Source of the DNA: Laburnicola sp. R22_1 | Taxonomy: Eukaryota > Ascomycota > Dothideomycetes > Pleosporales > Didymosphaeriaceae | Direction of reading: 5' to 3' | Length of the DNA stretch: 64,000 nt | NCBI GenBank assembly: GCA_014281115.1 | Contig: JACONQ010000003.1 | Location: 4,464,001-4,528,000 of the forward strand | Translations under genes and position numbers: made by a program | Notes under the pieces: model-generated | Told to the model about the DNA's origin: nothing | Seen by the model: only the letters and a program-made list of their open reading frames with translations | The model's database searches: none | Shown: positions 1 to 11,734 of the stretch, piece after piece | Layout: every line of letters begins with the position of its first letter | How positions within the stretch are numbered: the stretch's first letter is position 1

Positions 1-2
1 CA

Positions 3-236
3 GCATTCTCCCCAGATCTTAACCCTATTAAAGCTGTGTGGAACAAGATGGACTATATAGAGGTGAATTACCCTGATCAAGAAGGTGGGAGGCAGCCAAC
101 ATATAATCAACTGCGTAGGATAGTACAGGAAGCCTGGGAGTCAATCACTGTAGAACAGTCAAGGGAGCTTATTAATAGCATGCCAGCTCGATGCCGGGCT
201 GTGATTAATGCCGAAGGCGGTCATACAAAGTACTGA
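3..236 (+). pseudogene. C-terminal fragment of a Tc1/mariner-type transposase
   Basis: The reading frame is open from the window edge to TGA at 234-236 (77 codons) and shows the SPDLNPI..W signature near the end of Tc1/mariner (DDE) transposases. The residue after PI, normally the third catalytic acid (E), is lysine here (AAA at 30-32). GAA to AAA in the context TTGAA to TTAAA is a TpG to TpA change, the RIP signature on the opposite strand, so this copy is probably inactive. The N-terminal two thirds lie outside the window. It is a different family from the Tc1 element at 39.0-40.4 kb. Confidence 0.85.
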
Positions 237-605
237 AATTTGTATGTAATATTAGACAGAAACAGAAAGGTGGCATTTAATTACATAGGATGCGCACCCC
301 TGCTGTGCGCGACCCACCTACACTACTTCGGCCGGATACCACAGTAGATGCTGCTGAGGCCTCAGGTGCTGCATCACAGCCTCTACAGCCTTAGTCGCGC
401 CGGGGCCGGAATATTAGAACTCCGAGTAGATTTTTATAGCTATAATTAATTATTAAGATTTATAGACCTTATCACCAAAAATTCTTATAATAATAGCAAT
501 TGTAGGGAGCTCTGCAGCTTCAAGTTTAGCTGAGCTGGTTTGGTGTTGAGCGCGCATTGAGGCTCGGCGCGCATTAACCCCGCACCCATAGTATATGCGC
601 TAGCT
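237..605. other. Unassigned spacer between Tc1 fragment and Copia A
   Basis: No coding frame is supported. Positions 280-400 are GC-rich and may be the end of the Tc1 element. Positions 410-500 are AT-rich. At 550-580 the 9-mer GCGCGCATT occurs twice, 22 bp apart. No LTR resembling that of Copia A is found here. Confidence 0.5.
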
Positions 606-610
606 TAGTG

Positions 611-3600
611 CACAGTTTTTAAACGTACTGCGCGCACACTACGCGTCCTAAAATACGTTAATCCAGAGACTACAAATCTTGCGGTGCTAAAAGACGTTAA
701 ATCCAACCCTAATAAAAACCTCGATATTGCAGTATAGAAAGAGAAATACAAGCGCAAATAAGAATATAAGAAATTACTAAGCAAGCTTAAAAGCCACATT
801 ACAAGTATAGTGAGAGACAATATACTAATTTCTATGCCTACTAACTACACTATTGCAGAACAAATTAGGTTCCTTTATAAGAACTACTCAAAACTAATAG
901 TTATAAAATAAGAAGAAGCAGACTATTAATATAACAAGGCGAAGAAGTACACGCCTAGTCGCTAGTTAATTAAGGACTAGATAAACGACTTCTAAATTCA
1001 TCTTAATAAGGCCATTAAACTAAAGATTCTAGCTATCTAGGGTTTCGCTCCCTAGCTTAATCTTCTTAAGGTCTTTCACGCTATTAATTTAGAGTTTGCA
1101 GCGATAATAAATAAGAAAGTTTATAAGGCCTATTTAGTATACGTTAATATAGAACTTAACCCACTAGCTTTAATAGTCTATACTATACTAGCTGTTATTA
1201 ATCGCGCAGACGTTATTATTATACTAGAGCAACTTATTATAGTCCCTGTACCACTACTAAGTATACCTAATAAGGTATCTATCGCGGCGCTTATTTAATA
1301 CTACTAAACGACGCTGGACCTATACAGCTTAAATAAGGGTAATATACAAGGCACCGCCTATGTTGCGCTTAATAGAGTATAGTCTCTTTACTATACAGAT
1401 GTGAGAAATTAGAGCTGTAGCTTAACGCCTTTAAATAATATAGAAGGATTTTAGAATAATAGGAAGCGCACTAACACTAAGATCGCTAGTAGTTCGCAAA
1501 GAAAGCCTTGTTCTTGTGGCAAAGGCGACGCCCACCTAGGTAACCCATAATAGGAAGCTTGTCTATACATCTGCACCTAGCTACAAAAAATTAGGTTTAA
1601 AATTAACCCAGCTTACGTCGAAGCCATTTAAAGATATAGTGAGGTTACTAGACAGGCTAAGCTGCTTAACAAAATATAAATAAGAGAGAAGGCGAAGCGA
1701 AATCGCGTTACACTTATAGGTTATATTAACGCTAGCAACTAAGCCTCTAATAGAGAATATAAATAGGCACACATAACAAAATATCTTGTAATAAGTAATA
1801 AGTGACGTCCGACCTTAGTACTCTATTACTCTTAGATCCTTAATTGTGGTTTGGATATACATATCTATAATAAGCCTAATAAGTTTATATAGATTTGTCC
1901 TATAATACTAGGCAAAAGAATTAGTTATAGAGAAGACTTAGTGGAAATCGCCGCATAGGGTAAATGCGACATTAAAATCCAGACACTAGGTAGACCTATA
2001 AAGACTATATTAAGAAACGTTACCTTATATTCGAGCTTTATTATCTCACTAGTGTTGCTCTTAAGGCTTAGAAAAAAAGATATTTACTTTAACTTAGGGC
2101 GTAAATGCCTATACACAAAGGATGGCACTAAGAATCCTATCTAGGCAATAGTTAAACCTATAGGCGGTCACTATATTCTAGTAGACTAACGGTCTCCCCT
2201 AGCACCACTAGAGGACTACACTAACAGACCTTTCCTAGCGCTTGCCAATAAAAGGAGCTACAAGAAATCCTCTATTGCACTACTACCTAATCGCACGTTA
2301 TCTAGTCTTCACGCACACGTCTTAATGGGCTATACTAGAGCTAAATTAATAGAGAAACTAAGTCATAACGTTGCTAGCATAGCTCCGCTCACATCTCCTC
2401 CCCCTAGTATACAAGACTACGAACAATGTAGAGTTAACAAGGCTTCACAGATTATCTTATAGAGATCTAATAGAGAGCACTAACCTACGCGTGCATTTAA
2501 AGCTATTGCTATTAATATTATCGCACTTAATACTAAATCTCTTGCGGGCAACTAGTACATCTTTTATAGTTACTATCTTGTCTCTAAGACCCATATAGTG
2601 TATAGCATACCTAATTAATCTATAGATGTCCTGGATAGAGTCTTTAAACTTATGGATAGACATATTAAACGTCGCTATAATGCCAGCCTAGTGTTTGTAC
2701 TAATAGATAGAGAGAGAGCTTATAGGTTTTAAAATAACCTTGGTGTAGTTAAGCACTATAAATAACAAGGCATTACTATACAGCTCTAGTCCCCTAACAC
2801 TATAGAACAATTAGGCCATGCAGAATAGTTAGGAAAGATGCTAATTACTGTGTCTTAATTACTTAGGACTATATCTAACCTTCTACTTTACCTATGCGAA
2901 GAGATATACGTCTATACGACATATCTACTTAATTAGACTCCTATTAAATTATTAAACTAAATCACACTATTTAAGGCTGTACACAGCAAACCACTCTCTA
3001 TTGCTTATCTACGCATCTATAAATGTAGAGCATACTACCTTCACAAGAAGATTCCCTAAATAGATAAGCTTTCTCTAAGAGCGCTTATTAGTTACTTAGT
3101 AGGCGTAGACTTACGTAATATCTACTATATACGGGTACAAAAAGCTATATCCCACGGACACAGAGGCAAGGTTATTTAAATAAGGGATGTTACCTTTAAT
3201 AAAGAACTATTCTTTAGGTCTACTAATAAAGAGAGCCTACTTAGCATTTAGTTAGATTAAGCCATTAACAATATTAAGGTTAAAGAATTAGAAAGTGAGT
3301 AGAAAGATTCTAATAAGGAAGTATATAAAGACGCTAAGCTATTTATCCTTTCTACTAAAACTCTACTTATAGGCGAGAAATTAGGCCAAGCTTATAATGT
3401 ACACTGTGGCAGAGATGCATACCCTTCACTAGTTTCTATAGTTAATTAGACCTCCGCGCCGCTAACGTTAGTACTAGCTACACCACCAACGCCCTCTTAG
3501 TTCTTTGTGTCCCCTACACCTATATTAATAGGACCTTCTACGCAAAGAAAGCAATACAGAACTAATACTCATCTCTAAACTACTAATGTGTTGCCTAAAT

Positions 3601-5400
3601 ACACACAAAATTCTGCTGTCAATGCTATCTAGACTTATTAGAACACGTTCGCGTCGGCCTTACTACTAGACAAAGTGCCCTAATTAATCGCACTATTACG
3701 GCGAGTCTATAGAGACTAGCTTCCGTCCCTACCTTAATTTTGAAATAATGTCCTAAAACACCCTATGTGGTTTAGAGAAGGCTTTATAGCAGCTGCGAAG
3801 AAGGAGCTAAATACTATTGCTAGAAAGGAGACATACACTAAGATTCCGCTCTTAGAGCTTTTTCTAAGCACTAAAGTCTTGCCACTTATATAGGTCTTTA
3901 TATACAAATTTAATTAAGACTATCTAGCCAAGTTTAAAGTAAGGATTATTGTAAGAGGAGACTTGTAGACTATTATGGGTAACCCCCATGCTACTATTCT
4001 TACTATACGAATATTCCGCACTCTTATGACAATTGCCGCCTACTTTAATATAGACATATATTAATATAACACTATTAATGCTTTTACTAACACTAAACTT
4101 CCCGAACCTATTTACACTTTTTAACTAAAAGGTTTCTATAATAGCGGGCACTACTAGTAACTTTATCGCGCCCTTTATAGTATAAAGACTTTACAACACC
4201 ACTTAAGAGCTTTAGTCTATTACTAATACTTAACGCACCCTGTTTATAGAGAGATAATCGCATTATCGTTTTCTTTTACGTGGACAACATTATTACTATG
4301 GCCCTTCTAGGTTATTTATCCTTTCTTAACGCCTTTAAACACAAGCTTATTAAACAGTATAAAATTACTAACTTGTAAGGCTAAGAGAACTCTACTTTCT
4401 ATAGTATTACCACACACAGAGACCGCGACAATAGTTATCTTTAGTTATTATAATATGACTACATCTAGAAAATCTACGCTAAATACCTAGCACCTTAAAA
4501 GTCGTCCTAGACTAAGGCACCTAATTTACCTCTACCTTTTAAGAAGCTTGTACTATTAACAGAGTCTAAGAATAAGAATGCATCTTATTATTACTTCTAG
4601 ATAGTTAGATCTATTAGCTACGCCGCTAGTACTACATATCTAAATATTGCCAAAGCTTATTTAAAATTGGCTAAATTCCTTACTAACCCTGGCCCTAAAC
4701 ACTTATTAGCTATATATTAGTGCCTTGCATACCTGCATTACTCCCAGAACCTAGTACTACACTACTCTGTAGACTACACTACTTTGTATCTCTATTAAAA
4801 AGATACTAAAGAGACTAACATCTATGGCGCAACTAACGCGTCTTACGCCAATTATAAGGCAACCCGCAAGTCCTTACAAGGCTACATCTTCTTTCTATTT
4901 AGCGGTCTAATCGACTAGAAAGCAACGCTCTAACGCTGCGTTATTAAGTTAACTACTAAAGCCAAACTTATCTTACTCTCTACAGGGTACACTAAGTACT
5001 ACTAGTGGTTTAGAATCTTTAATAATCTCTATCTAGACTTTAAGGAACAACTCTCTATATACTATAATAACAAACAGACAATTTGTCTACTAGTTATAAA
5101 GTTCCCTTAGCTAAAGACAACCCTTTAACACGTGAATATACACTACTATTAGTTATAGAAATAGGCACTATAAGGAACTATTACTCTCACTTATATTAAA
5201 ACTAACTTTTAGCCTGCTAACAGTCTTACAAAACTTCTACCTAAACAAAAGTATTAGGAATAGTTAAAGCTCTTATAACTTAAGCCCATTTCAAAGCATA
5301 TTATAGGTAAATAAGTAGAGTCTTTAAGCTCTTACACCTCTACGACCTTATAGCAAAATATTAGCGGTTTAGGTAATCTATAAATCTCACCCTATTCCTA
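611..5400 (+). pseudogene. Copia A gag-pol remnant
   Basis: A conceptual plus-strand reading gives domains in Ty1/copia order: a gag-like part to about 1500, a Cys/His-rich stretch near 1510-1580, protease/pre-integrase region about 1800-2450, integrase about 2460-3200 (followed by the conserved YLVG...NI...R stretch and RDVTF), reverse transcriptase about 3780-4400 and RNase H about 4770-5250 (DASYA-like start, N at the first Asp; KQT...LL and H-V-N-IH). Dozens of TAG/TAA codons stand where Q or W is expected, plus frameshifts. The RT box reads YVDN (about 4276-4290) instead of YVDD. No functional product is possible. An open minus-strand frame at 2457-2663 is an antisense shadow that recurs in copy B. 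Confidence 0.85.
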
Positions 5401-5760
5401 CGCCTATAGTCTTCAGAATCACTGTGTTTTACTATATTAATAAGGCCTATAGCTACGCGCTCCTCTAGTCTAATACTCCTCTATCTCTATATATTAATAA
5501 GGCATATGGCTACGCGCCTCTCTGATCTAATACCTTTTAGCTCACTCACACTATTATTATAGTATTTTAGGGTAACTTTTATAGCAAGCAGCCTATATAA
5601 GAACCTGCTAACAGCTCCTTTTTCTTCCTCTTACTAAGGTTAAAAGTTGTTTGTTGCCTATCGCGCAATTTTAACTTTATCTCTTATTGCCACGCATACC
5701 TATTTTAACTTAGAACCTAGCATCTCTTAGATTACTACTATTGGCAATCTAAAGGGGGTG

Positions 5761-5940
5761 TGTAAGACTACCGCATGGCTGTATAGTCGGTCCTTAGTCA
5801 CATAACCTCGGCCGGAATAATCTTATGCCTAGCCTCACCCATACACCTTTAGGTCCTTAGTCCTCTATAGAAATAACACACCTCTTTTCTTATGGTTAAC
5901 TCATATTACTGTGAATTACTATAATCTCTACTATCTTATA
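5761..5940 (+). repeat. 3' LTR of Copia A (180 bp)
   Basis: Begins TGTAAGACTA and ends CTATCTTATA (TACA to TATA by a RIP-type change). It aligns over its full 180 bp with both LTRs of element B. The expected 5 bp duplication after it would be AATAG (5941-5945), but this cannot be confirmed because the 5' end is missing. Confidence 0.9.
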
Positions 5941-5945
5941 AATAG

Positions 5946-8900
5946 TAATAATTAAGTGTTCTACCTAACCACTACTACCTATCTTTACCACACAACTAGC
6001 AAATATATCTATAAGATAAAGCTAGAGAAGTGTACAAAATAGTTTATTCTTAAAAATTAATACTATATAATATACTAAGGTAAATTGTGGGACATAGGTG
6101 TAGTAAGAATTTCCACTATTAGTAAGGCATAGTTAGAGATATACATATAAAAGAACCCTTATATAAAGATTAATTAGACACCTAGTAACACTAATATTAG
6201 CTTTAGAGGTTAGAACCTATAAGGATCTCTAGAAACTATATAAATTACGAATCTAATAGGAACAGTTACCTACCACATTCTAGATACTCTAACACTATTT
6301 CTACTATTACTAGCAGATGCTAATAAGCTAGGTGCCTACTTTAATAATATTCTGAATATTATTATATAAAAGGACGACATAACTATACCTATTATACGCA
6401 AATAGAAACACTCTTTCTTTAATATTAGTAAGAAAGAAACTATGTCTTTCTTTACTAAATAAGAACTCTATCGCCTTTATTAACAATTTAGACATCCCTA
6501 TATAGAAAGACTTTAGAAGATGCTTACTAATACTAGCTATAAAGTTAATACTACTATACTAAACAAAATCTAAAAGTTTTGCCACTACTGCTAATCGCAC
6601 AAGCAAGCCCCGCGTTGCTTTAAGTTTACTATTAAGAATAACACCCACTTTAACTATAAGATTATTATTAATATTGTATGTATTAGAACTAGAGACGCAC
6701 TATATATTATAGATATAGATATATTATTTTAAGCTATAATTTTCTTAAAATTAATATTTATATAAGATGCGTGAGAAGCCCTTTATAAATGCTAGATTAA
6801 TATCTACTAAAATCTACCTAACTATATTATATATAACTCAGGTATAAACTTTATATTAGATAAGTTTAGAAACTATATAAAGATTATTAGCGTAACCTAT
6901 AGGCAGATGCCTATAGAAGCATATTAGGCAATAGAGAAGGTTAAGCGTTTGCACGCACCTCTTCGCAGAGCCTTTAATATTCTTAAGGCTAAACTAGGAG
7001 ATTGTATAGATAAGAAGAATATCCTCTAGATAGCTATTAAAGCTATTAATAACACTGCAGGCCTAGATAGCCTTGTACCCACACTACTAGTCTTTGGCGC
7101 ATATCCTAGAATTAGTATAGATTCTCCCCTATTGCCTAATATTATCACACGTACGAATACTATACAAAAGGTGATAAAGATATTATAAAAAGAAAGGGAT
7201 AAGACTAATATTAATTGTGTGCTAAATACCTATAATAGTCTATTAGCAGCGCACAAAGTCCTTAAGCTCCTACTTAGATCTAAGGTTATAGTCTAGAGAG
7301 AGAAAGATAAATAAACAGGCCTATACAAAATTAAGGGCATTAAGAATAGAGATATAATTCTTAACCTAGAAAATATTCTAGTAAAGTTTCGCTGTACGCA
7401 AGTTAAGCTGTACAATTATAAAGAAGATTACACTCTCCTACTATTGTATAAGGCAGATAATATTACTTCTATGCAAAGGAATCCTCTAGAGAAGAGGAGA
7501 AGAGGCTGCCTAAGGAAGGATGCTATATTCCTTTTCTAGAAGGAGATAAGCGATTAGGAACTATCTCTAAAGCTCTGTATAAAAGGTATAATTATAACAC
7601 CTAGAGTACCTTTTAAAGAGTTAGATTGCATAGAGATGGACGCTCTTATTACTAATAGCACATTTAAGATTCTTCTCTTTAACCTATCTAAGTATAAGGG
7701 TAGAATCTTTAACCTTCGCCTTATATAAGAAGTTAAGGGCAAGACTACTTAACTATATAAGAAATCCCGCCTTGTGTTTACTAGCCACTGTAATAAGGAG
7801 AAAGATAAAATTCTTACCTAATTACCTACCATCTAAAGAATAAGCCAGCGCCTACTCCTTATATTAGAAGTAAGTCTTTGGGCAACATACAAAATATATT
7901 TTAAACTGCGAGATATTACCTAGGCCTATATTTAGTCTACTAATAAACTAAACTGCACGCTCTATACTAGACTACCTAAGAAACTGCGCATAAACTTTCT
8001 ATAAGACACAATCTTTCATATTATATAACTACTCTATAGTGTAGCTAAATTAGATCTTTACTAGTTTAAGATCTACTATAACCACTATAAAGAGAAACTT
8101 AGTATAATAACTTTATTATATAACCCATGTCTACTTATTACTAATAAAGGAGAGTACACCTTTAAGATTACTAGCCTTTAGATAGATAACACTCTTAGTA
8201 TTATTAATAAGAACTTTGCATAAAGAGAAAAAGAAGAGCTAAAGAAAGTAGCCTTTTGTGCAAAGGATAAGACTATCCTTGCTAAAGACTAACCTATTAA
8301 GTTTAATAGTAGAAGAATTCAGCTTATGTATAACACTATAGTTCTTATATAGAAAGGGCAAGCAAAGGGCCTTTGCATAATTAACCCTAAAGATAAGGGT
8401 ACTACTTAGAGATATGTAGAGCAGTGTGCAAAAGGCGCCTACATTGCATCTATATGCTAACTAGAAGCCGAATTTAATTTATTTATTGCCGCTTAGACTA
8501 TATTACCCTTACATAAAGATATTAAGGTATTAAACGCACAAATCTAATGGCAGATTAATAATAGTAAGCGCGGTCTCACCTTTATACTACTGGATTTTTA
8601 ATGCGCAAAGCCGTTTATCTTTACTAATAGCTTATTTACTAACAATAAGGATCTAAGCTTATAGCTAGGATTTCTAATTGCTCTAGGTAATAAGCATTGT
8701 ACGGGTAATAGCGACAACTTTAAGATTCTGGCAAATATTATACACTAGAATTTAACTAAGTGTAAGAGAGTAATAAGGAGCGTTCTTGCTAGTAAGCTAT
8801 ATAGTATAGTAGGAGGGTTTAATAATACTATTACTATTAGTACAACTCTTTAGAAGACTATATATACGTTTAGTCTATCGCTAATTCCTATAGTTATTTA

Positions 8901-9190
8901 TATAAATTTAAAGTCTCTCTATAACTACCTTATACAACTAGAAACCACAAATAAGAAGCGTCTTATAATTAACATTATATTACTCCGCAAATCGTACGAG
9001 CACCACGAGATCTCTAAGATTAGATAAATTAATAGGAAGGACAACCCTGCTAATACCTATACAAAGAAGGCCCCAAACTAGGCTCTAGAGTTCTTAATCT
9101 CTAGCAACACCTTAATAATTACTATTAAAGCATTAGTAGATTGCCTTAAGCTCGCCCGCGCGAGCTCTTTCTAGCCTCTACACAGGACTA
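5946..9190 (+). pseudogene. Copia-like pol remnant, second family (integrase, RT, RNase H)
   Basis: One long plus-strand frame, broken mainly by TAG/TAA, can be followed for about 3 kb. It starts with a zinc-binding stretch of integrase (CHYC...SHKQAPRCF near 6585-6630), then an integrase core with ITYRQMPIEAY-like sequence and a downstream INNTAGLD-type stretch (about 6640-7500). RT-like and RNase H-like parts follow to about 9150. The layout and wording match a group of fungal retrotransposon polyproteins found in many ascomycete genomes. Identification is from memory of that group, not from a search. No LTRs were found. Copia A's 3' LTR abuts its left end, so A may have inserted into it. 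Confidence 0.7.
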
Positions 9191-9423
9191 TTTTCTTATT
9201 ATTTATTTATTCTTTTGCGCGATATATTTATTTAATTCTTTCTACACACATACATTACTTAAAAATGCGCTTTTTTTCTATCTATTTATTTGTATAGAAA
9301 GAGAAGAGACACAGCACACATTTATTTAGAGAAGAGTTTTTTATTTTAGTACTTATAGATAATGTCTAAAAGTGTCTATCCTACTATCTAGCCCTATCCT
9401 GTGCGATAATCGCACCTAGCACT

Positions 9424-9681
9424 ATGGCTCTGCCACACGCAAGAACTGCACAATCCTACCTAAAAGTTTACCACTATATAATACTTAGTAAAGGGCCTAG
9501 AGCCAGAGTTACTACCACAGTAGTAAGCGCACGTAGTGCCCCTAAGGACACTACACAACTAGATAAAGAGCGCGCGAAAGTAGCCCTTGCGCTAAATAAG
9601 CTTAGTAACCCACAGACGCAGGTCTATACTAGCTATAAGAATAACATTAACATTATACAAAGGCAGATGTGTAATACGTAA
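9424..9681 (+). CDS. Unrecognised ORF, 85 codons, in an unassigned repeat
   Basis: ATG at 9424 opens an 85-codon frame, alanine/threonine/lysine-rich, ending TAA. Beyond the stop the same frame stays largely readable with only RIP-type stops (for example after RTS, near 9793) up to the gypsy insertion at 10070. The original protein was therefore probably much longer, with charged, possibly coiled-coil sequence. I do not recognise it. It could be the 5' part of another retroelement or a host gene caught among repeats. The gypsy element interrupts its downstream part. Confidence 0.3.
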   Translation: MALPHARTAQSYLKVYHYIILSKGPRARVTTTVVSARSAPKDTTQLDKERAKVALALNKLSNPQTQVYTSYKNNINIIQRQMCNT

Positions 9682-10070
9682 CTCCTTAGCCTATTTTCTA
9701 TAGTTAGCATTTATATAAAAGCAAAGAATAGAGGAACTTATATTAATAGAGATGTTCTAGATAAATATATAGTTTGCCTAAGAACTAGTTAGAAGGGTAA
9801 TGCGCATTCTTCCGCCTAGAAGAGCCACTATAGTAGCATTAAAGCCAGGGAGGCCTAGCTAGTTAAGACCCGCTAGTACAAGCGCTATTGTCTACACTAA
9901 GTTAGCATTATATAGAGATAAGACATTATATAATAAGGGACACAATTTAGTACTATATAAAATAGGGAATTAGCTTAATAAAAAGAGAAAAGAGCCAGAG
10001 AGAAGGGACACGTACGGAGAGATATTCGAAGTAAAGAATAAGAGAGAGAAGAATAGAGGAAGGAAAGCCC

Positions 10071-10250
10071 TGTAAGATCGTGGGTACAATGCTTAATCTA
10101 TCAATTCACTATTAAGGCGATCCCTTAAAAAAGGAAAGTAGGTCTAAAGGCTACAAGGCCTAAGAAGAAAACTCTGCCCTAGCCAAGGCTAATCTAGGCC
10201 AGTCTAGGGCAACTAGGGGTTTACGCTGCCACAGGGGACGCGTTGTGACA
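10071..10250 (-). repeat. 3' LTR of the gypsy element
   Basis: The plus strand reads TGTAAGATCG...GTTGTGACA. In element orientation it starts TGTCACAAC and ends TTACA. Just inside, at 10251-10266, the minus strand has a purine tract (AAAGAAAGGGAGCT) that fits a polypurine tract. Confidence 0.95.
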
Positions 10251-10269
10251 AAGCTCCCTTTCTTTAAAG

Positions 10270-10339
10270 GACCTCGACCCCGAGGTCGCCAGAGAAATTT
10301 TCCTAAATAGGCTAGCTAAGCTCGCTTAACTAGCCTATT
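10270..10339. other. Two inverted repeats next to the 3' LTR
   Basis: A short hairpin (GACCTCG, 3-4 nt loop, CGAGGTC) lies at 10270-10287. A 34 bp near-palindrome at 10306-10339 has 16 bp arms starting AATAGGCTAGC with one mismatch. They sit about 370 bp upstream of the antisense gene's ATG and just inside the LTR, so either promoter or 3'-end processing roles are possible. None is shown. Confidence 0.5.
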
Positions 10340-10711
10340 TTGGACTAGCGTACCTTTATAAGTTTACCCCTAGCCCTGCCGCTCCATCACCTCTTCTCCC
10401 CACTCTCCCCACGTCGCCACTTATTCTAGCGTAAGTACCCCCCGGGATAGGCGCTCCTAGCAGGCTCCGACAAGGGTAATCTAGGGTGATCTAGGCCCCT
10501 TCTAGGCCAAAACACCCCCAATCTGGGGTTTTCTCGGGCCTGTGGGGGGTCCCCCCATACCCATCTAGGCTTGTCTAGAGCTAACGACGCTTGACAGTCC
10601 GCTTCGACGTTGCCTAATCCTTTTTTTCGACCCATTTAACCTCCTTGGAACAGCCTCGGCCCTAGTCAAGCCCGATCTAGGCCCATCTAGCCCTATCTCA
10701 CCCTTATTAAG

Positions 10712-11734
10712 ATGTCCGGTACTTTGCAGAGGTTGAAGAAAACGGCCTAGGACAATGCACTTATTACAACGAACCCCTGCATAACCTGCCTCCAGAGTCT
10801 AGTGGACGAGCTCCATAATGACGAAGTTGAGGAAGTTCATCCTTGCCGGTTCTTCCAAGAGGACCACAGAGCTCTACAGGACCGCAAGACCTACATCTTG
10901 GATGGCGTCATCGACCCTGGCCAGGACGATCTCATACTCAAGTGCGTCAAGTGCGCTAACGCTGGTTGGGATTGTTTCCAGGTGAGTAGGGCCAACCTAG
11001 GCATATCTAGGCCTCTCTAGGGTTCTCAAGGGCCCCCTAACGTGTTTAGGTTCCCCAGCGTCTTGTCTCTAAGCTCCAGGCCGCCATGAAGCTCATCCTC
11101 CCGGATCCCAGCAGCCTTCATCTCACTAAGGCCGAATTGGACGTGAGGGCGTTGAAGGAGATTCCTGAGGTCCCAAAGGGTTCCGAGGCCCCCCGGCCTA
11201 TCTTGCCTCCCCTTAAGGAGGCTTCCATCCAGTTGCGGAAGGTCTTTGAGGATATCCAAATGTAAGTTTCTCCTATCTAGGCCTATCAAGGCCTCCCAAG
11301 GCTAATTTTGGGGTAGCCGTACTAAGGGCAAGTACGCTGGCAACGAGGACACTCCGCTGCACTCCGGCCAGGCTAACTTTCCCACTAACGGCTTCCTTCC
11401 CCTTGGGCTCACCGAGAAGGAGAAGGCTGAGGCCAAGAAGAATCGGAAGCGTTTGGCGGATGATGACGCGGGCGGTCTCGCGGGTACCCCGCGTAAGCGG
11501 GCTAGAGGTGGAGGTAAGGCGGTGGGCAATGCTGATCTCTCTGCTGTTAAGGTAATCTAAACTTCCTAAGCCCTATCTAGGGTAATCTAGGCTAACTAAT
11601 GTTAGGCTCGCTTGAGTGCGCTTAAGGACGCGTTGGACTTCCTAGTTAAGAGGGTGTGGCTAGGTTCTAAGGCTTTAGAGCGTGCGAAGAGGGATTTCGA
11701 GTCGTTGTGGCAGCAGGTGCGCACCTGGGATTAG
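10712..11734 (+). CDS. Four-exon antisense gene inside the gypsy element, unknown function
   Basis: Model: exons 10712-10981, 11050-11261, 11317-11551 and 11606-11734. The three introns of 68, 55 and 54 bp all begin GT(G/A)A and end TAG; the third has a GCTAAC branch-like site. Joined exons give 281 codons, in frame throughout, ending TAG at 11732-11734. The only interior stop is TAG at 10748-10750 (codon 13), one CAG-to-TAG (CpA to TpA) step from glutamine. Six cysteines fall in exon 1 (codons 23, 26, 45, 78, 81, 88), the order C-x2-C-x18-C-x32-C-x2-C-x6-C. Exon 3 ends with a basic TPRKRARGGGK stretch (possible nuclear signal) and exon 4 is helical and charged. The fold is unidentified. Retention of introns and frame argues for recent function; RNA evidence is not available here. 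Confidence 0.7.
10982..11605 (+). repeat. CTAGG-rich iterated motif in introns and flanks of the antisense gene
   Basis: Short units resembling ATCTAGGCC/ATCTAGGGT recur in all three introns (10982-11049, 11262-11316, 11552-11605), in the 5' flank (10480-10695), in the 3' flank (to about 12130) and in the LTRs (near 10190 and 17465). They are scarce in the exons. The spacing is about 10 bp within a cluster. Confidence 0.55.

Larger units (their letters stand above)
606..5940 (+). mobile_element. Copia element A, 5'-truncated, RIP-degraded
   Basis: A Ty1/copia retrotransposon in plus orientation. It matches the full-length element B at 19061-25594 in reverse. Similarity begins near 606-611 and runs to the 3' LTR end at 5940. 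The 5' LTR and about 490 bp of leader seen in B are absent. A purine-rich tract (AAAGGGGGTG) ends at 5760, directly before the LTR. Compared with B it also lacks about 730 bp in the 3' non-coding part. The deletion point falls inside a short motif (TATGGCTACGCGCC-like) that B carries four times, which suggests recombination between direct repeats. Confidence 0.88.

Noticed and set aside
605..820. Minus-strand ORF also found at 24904-25197 on plus
   Set aside because: Antisense shadow of the Copia gag region.
2457..2663. Minus-strand ORF conserved between copies A and B
   Set aside because: It lies antisense to the Copia integrase. Conservation follows from the repeat itself, and RIP removes stops unevenly between strands.
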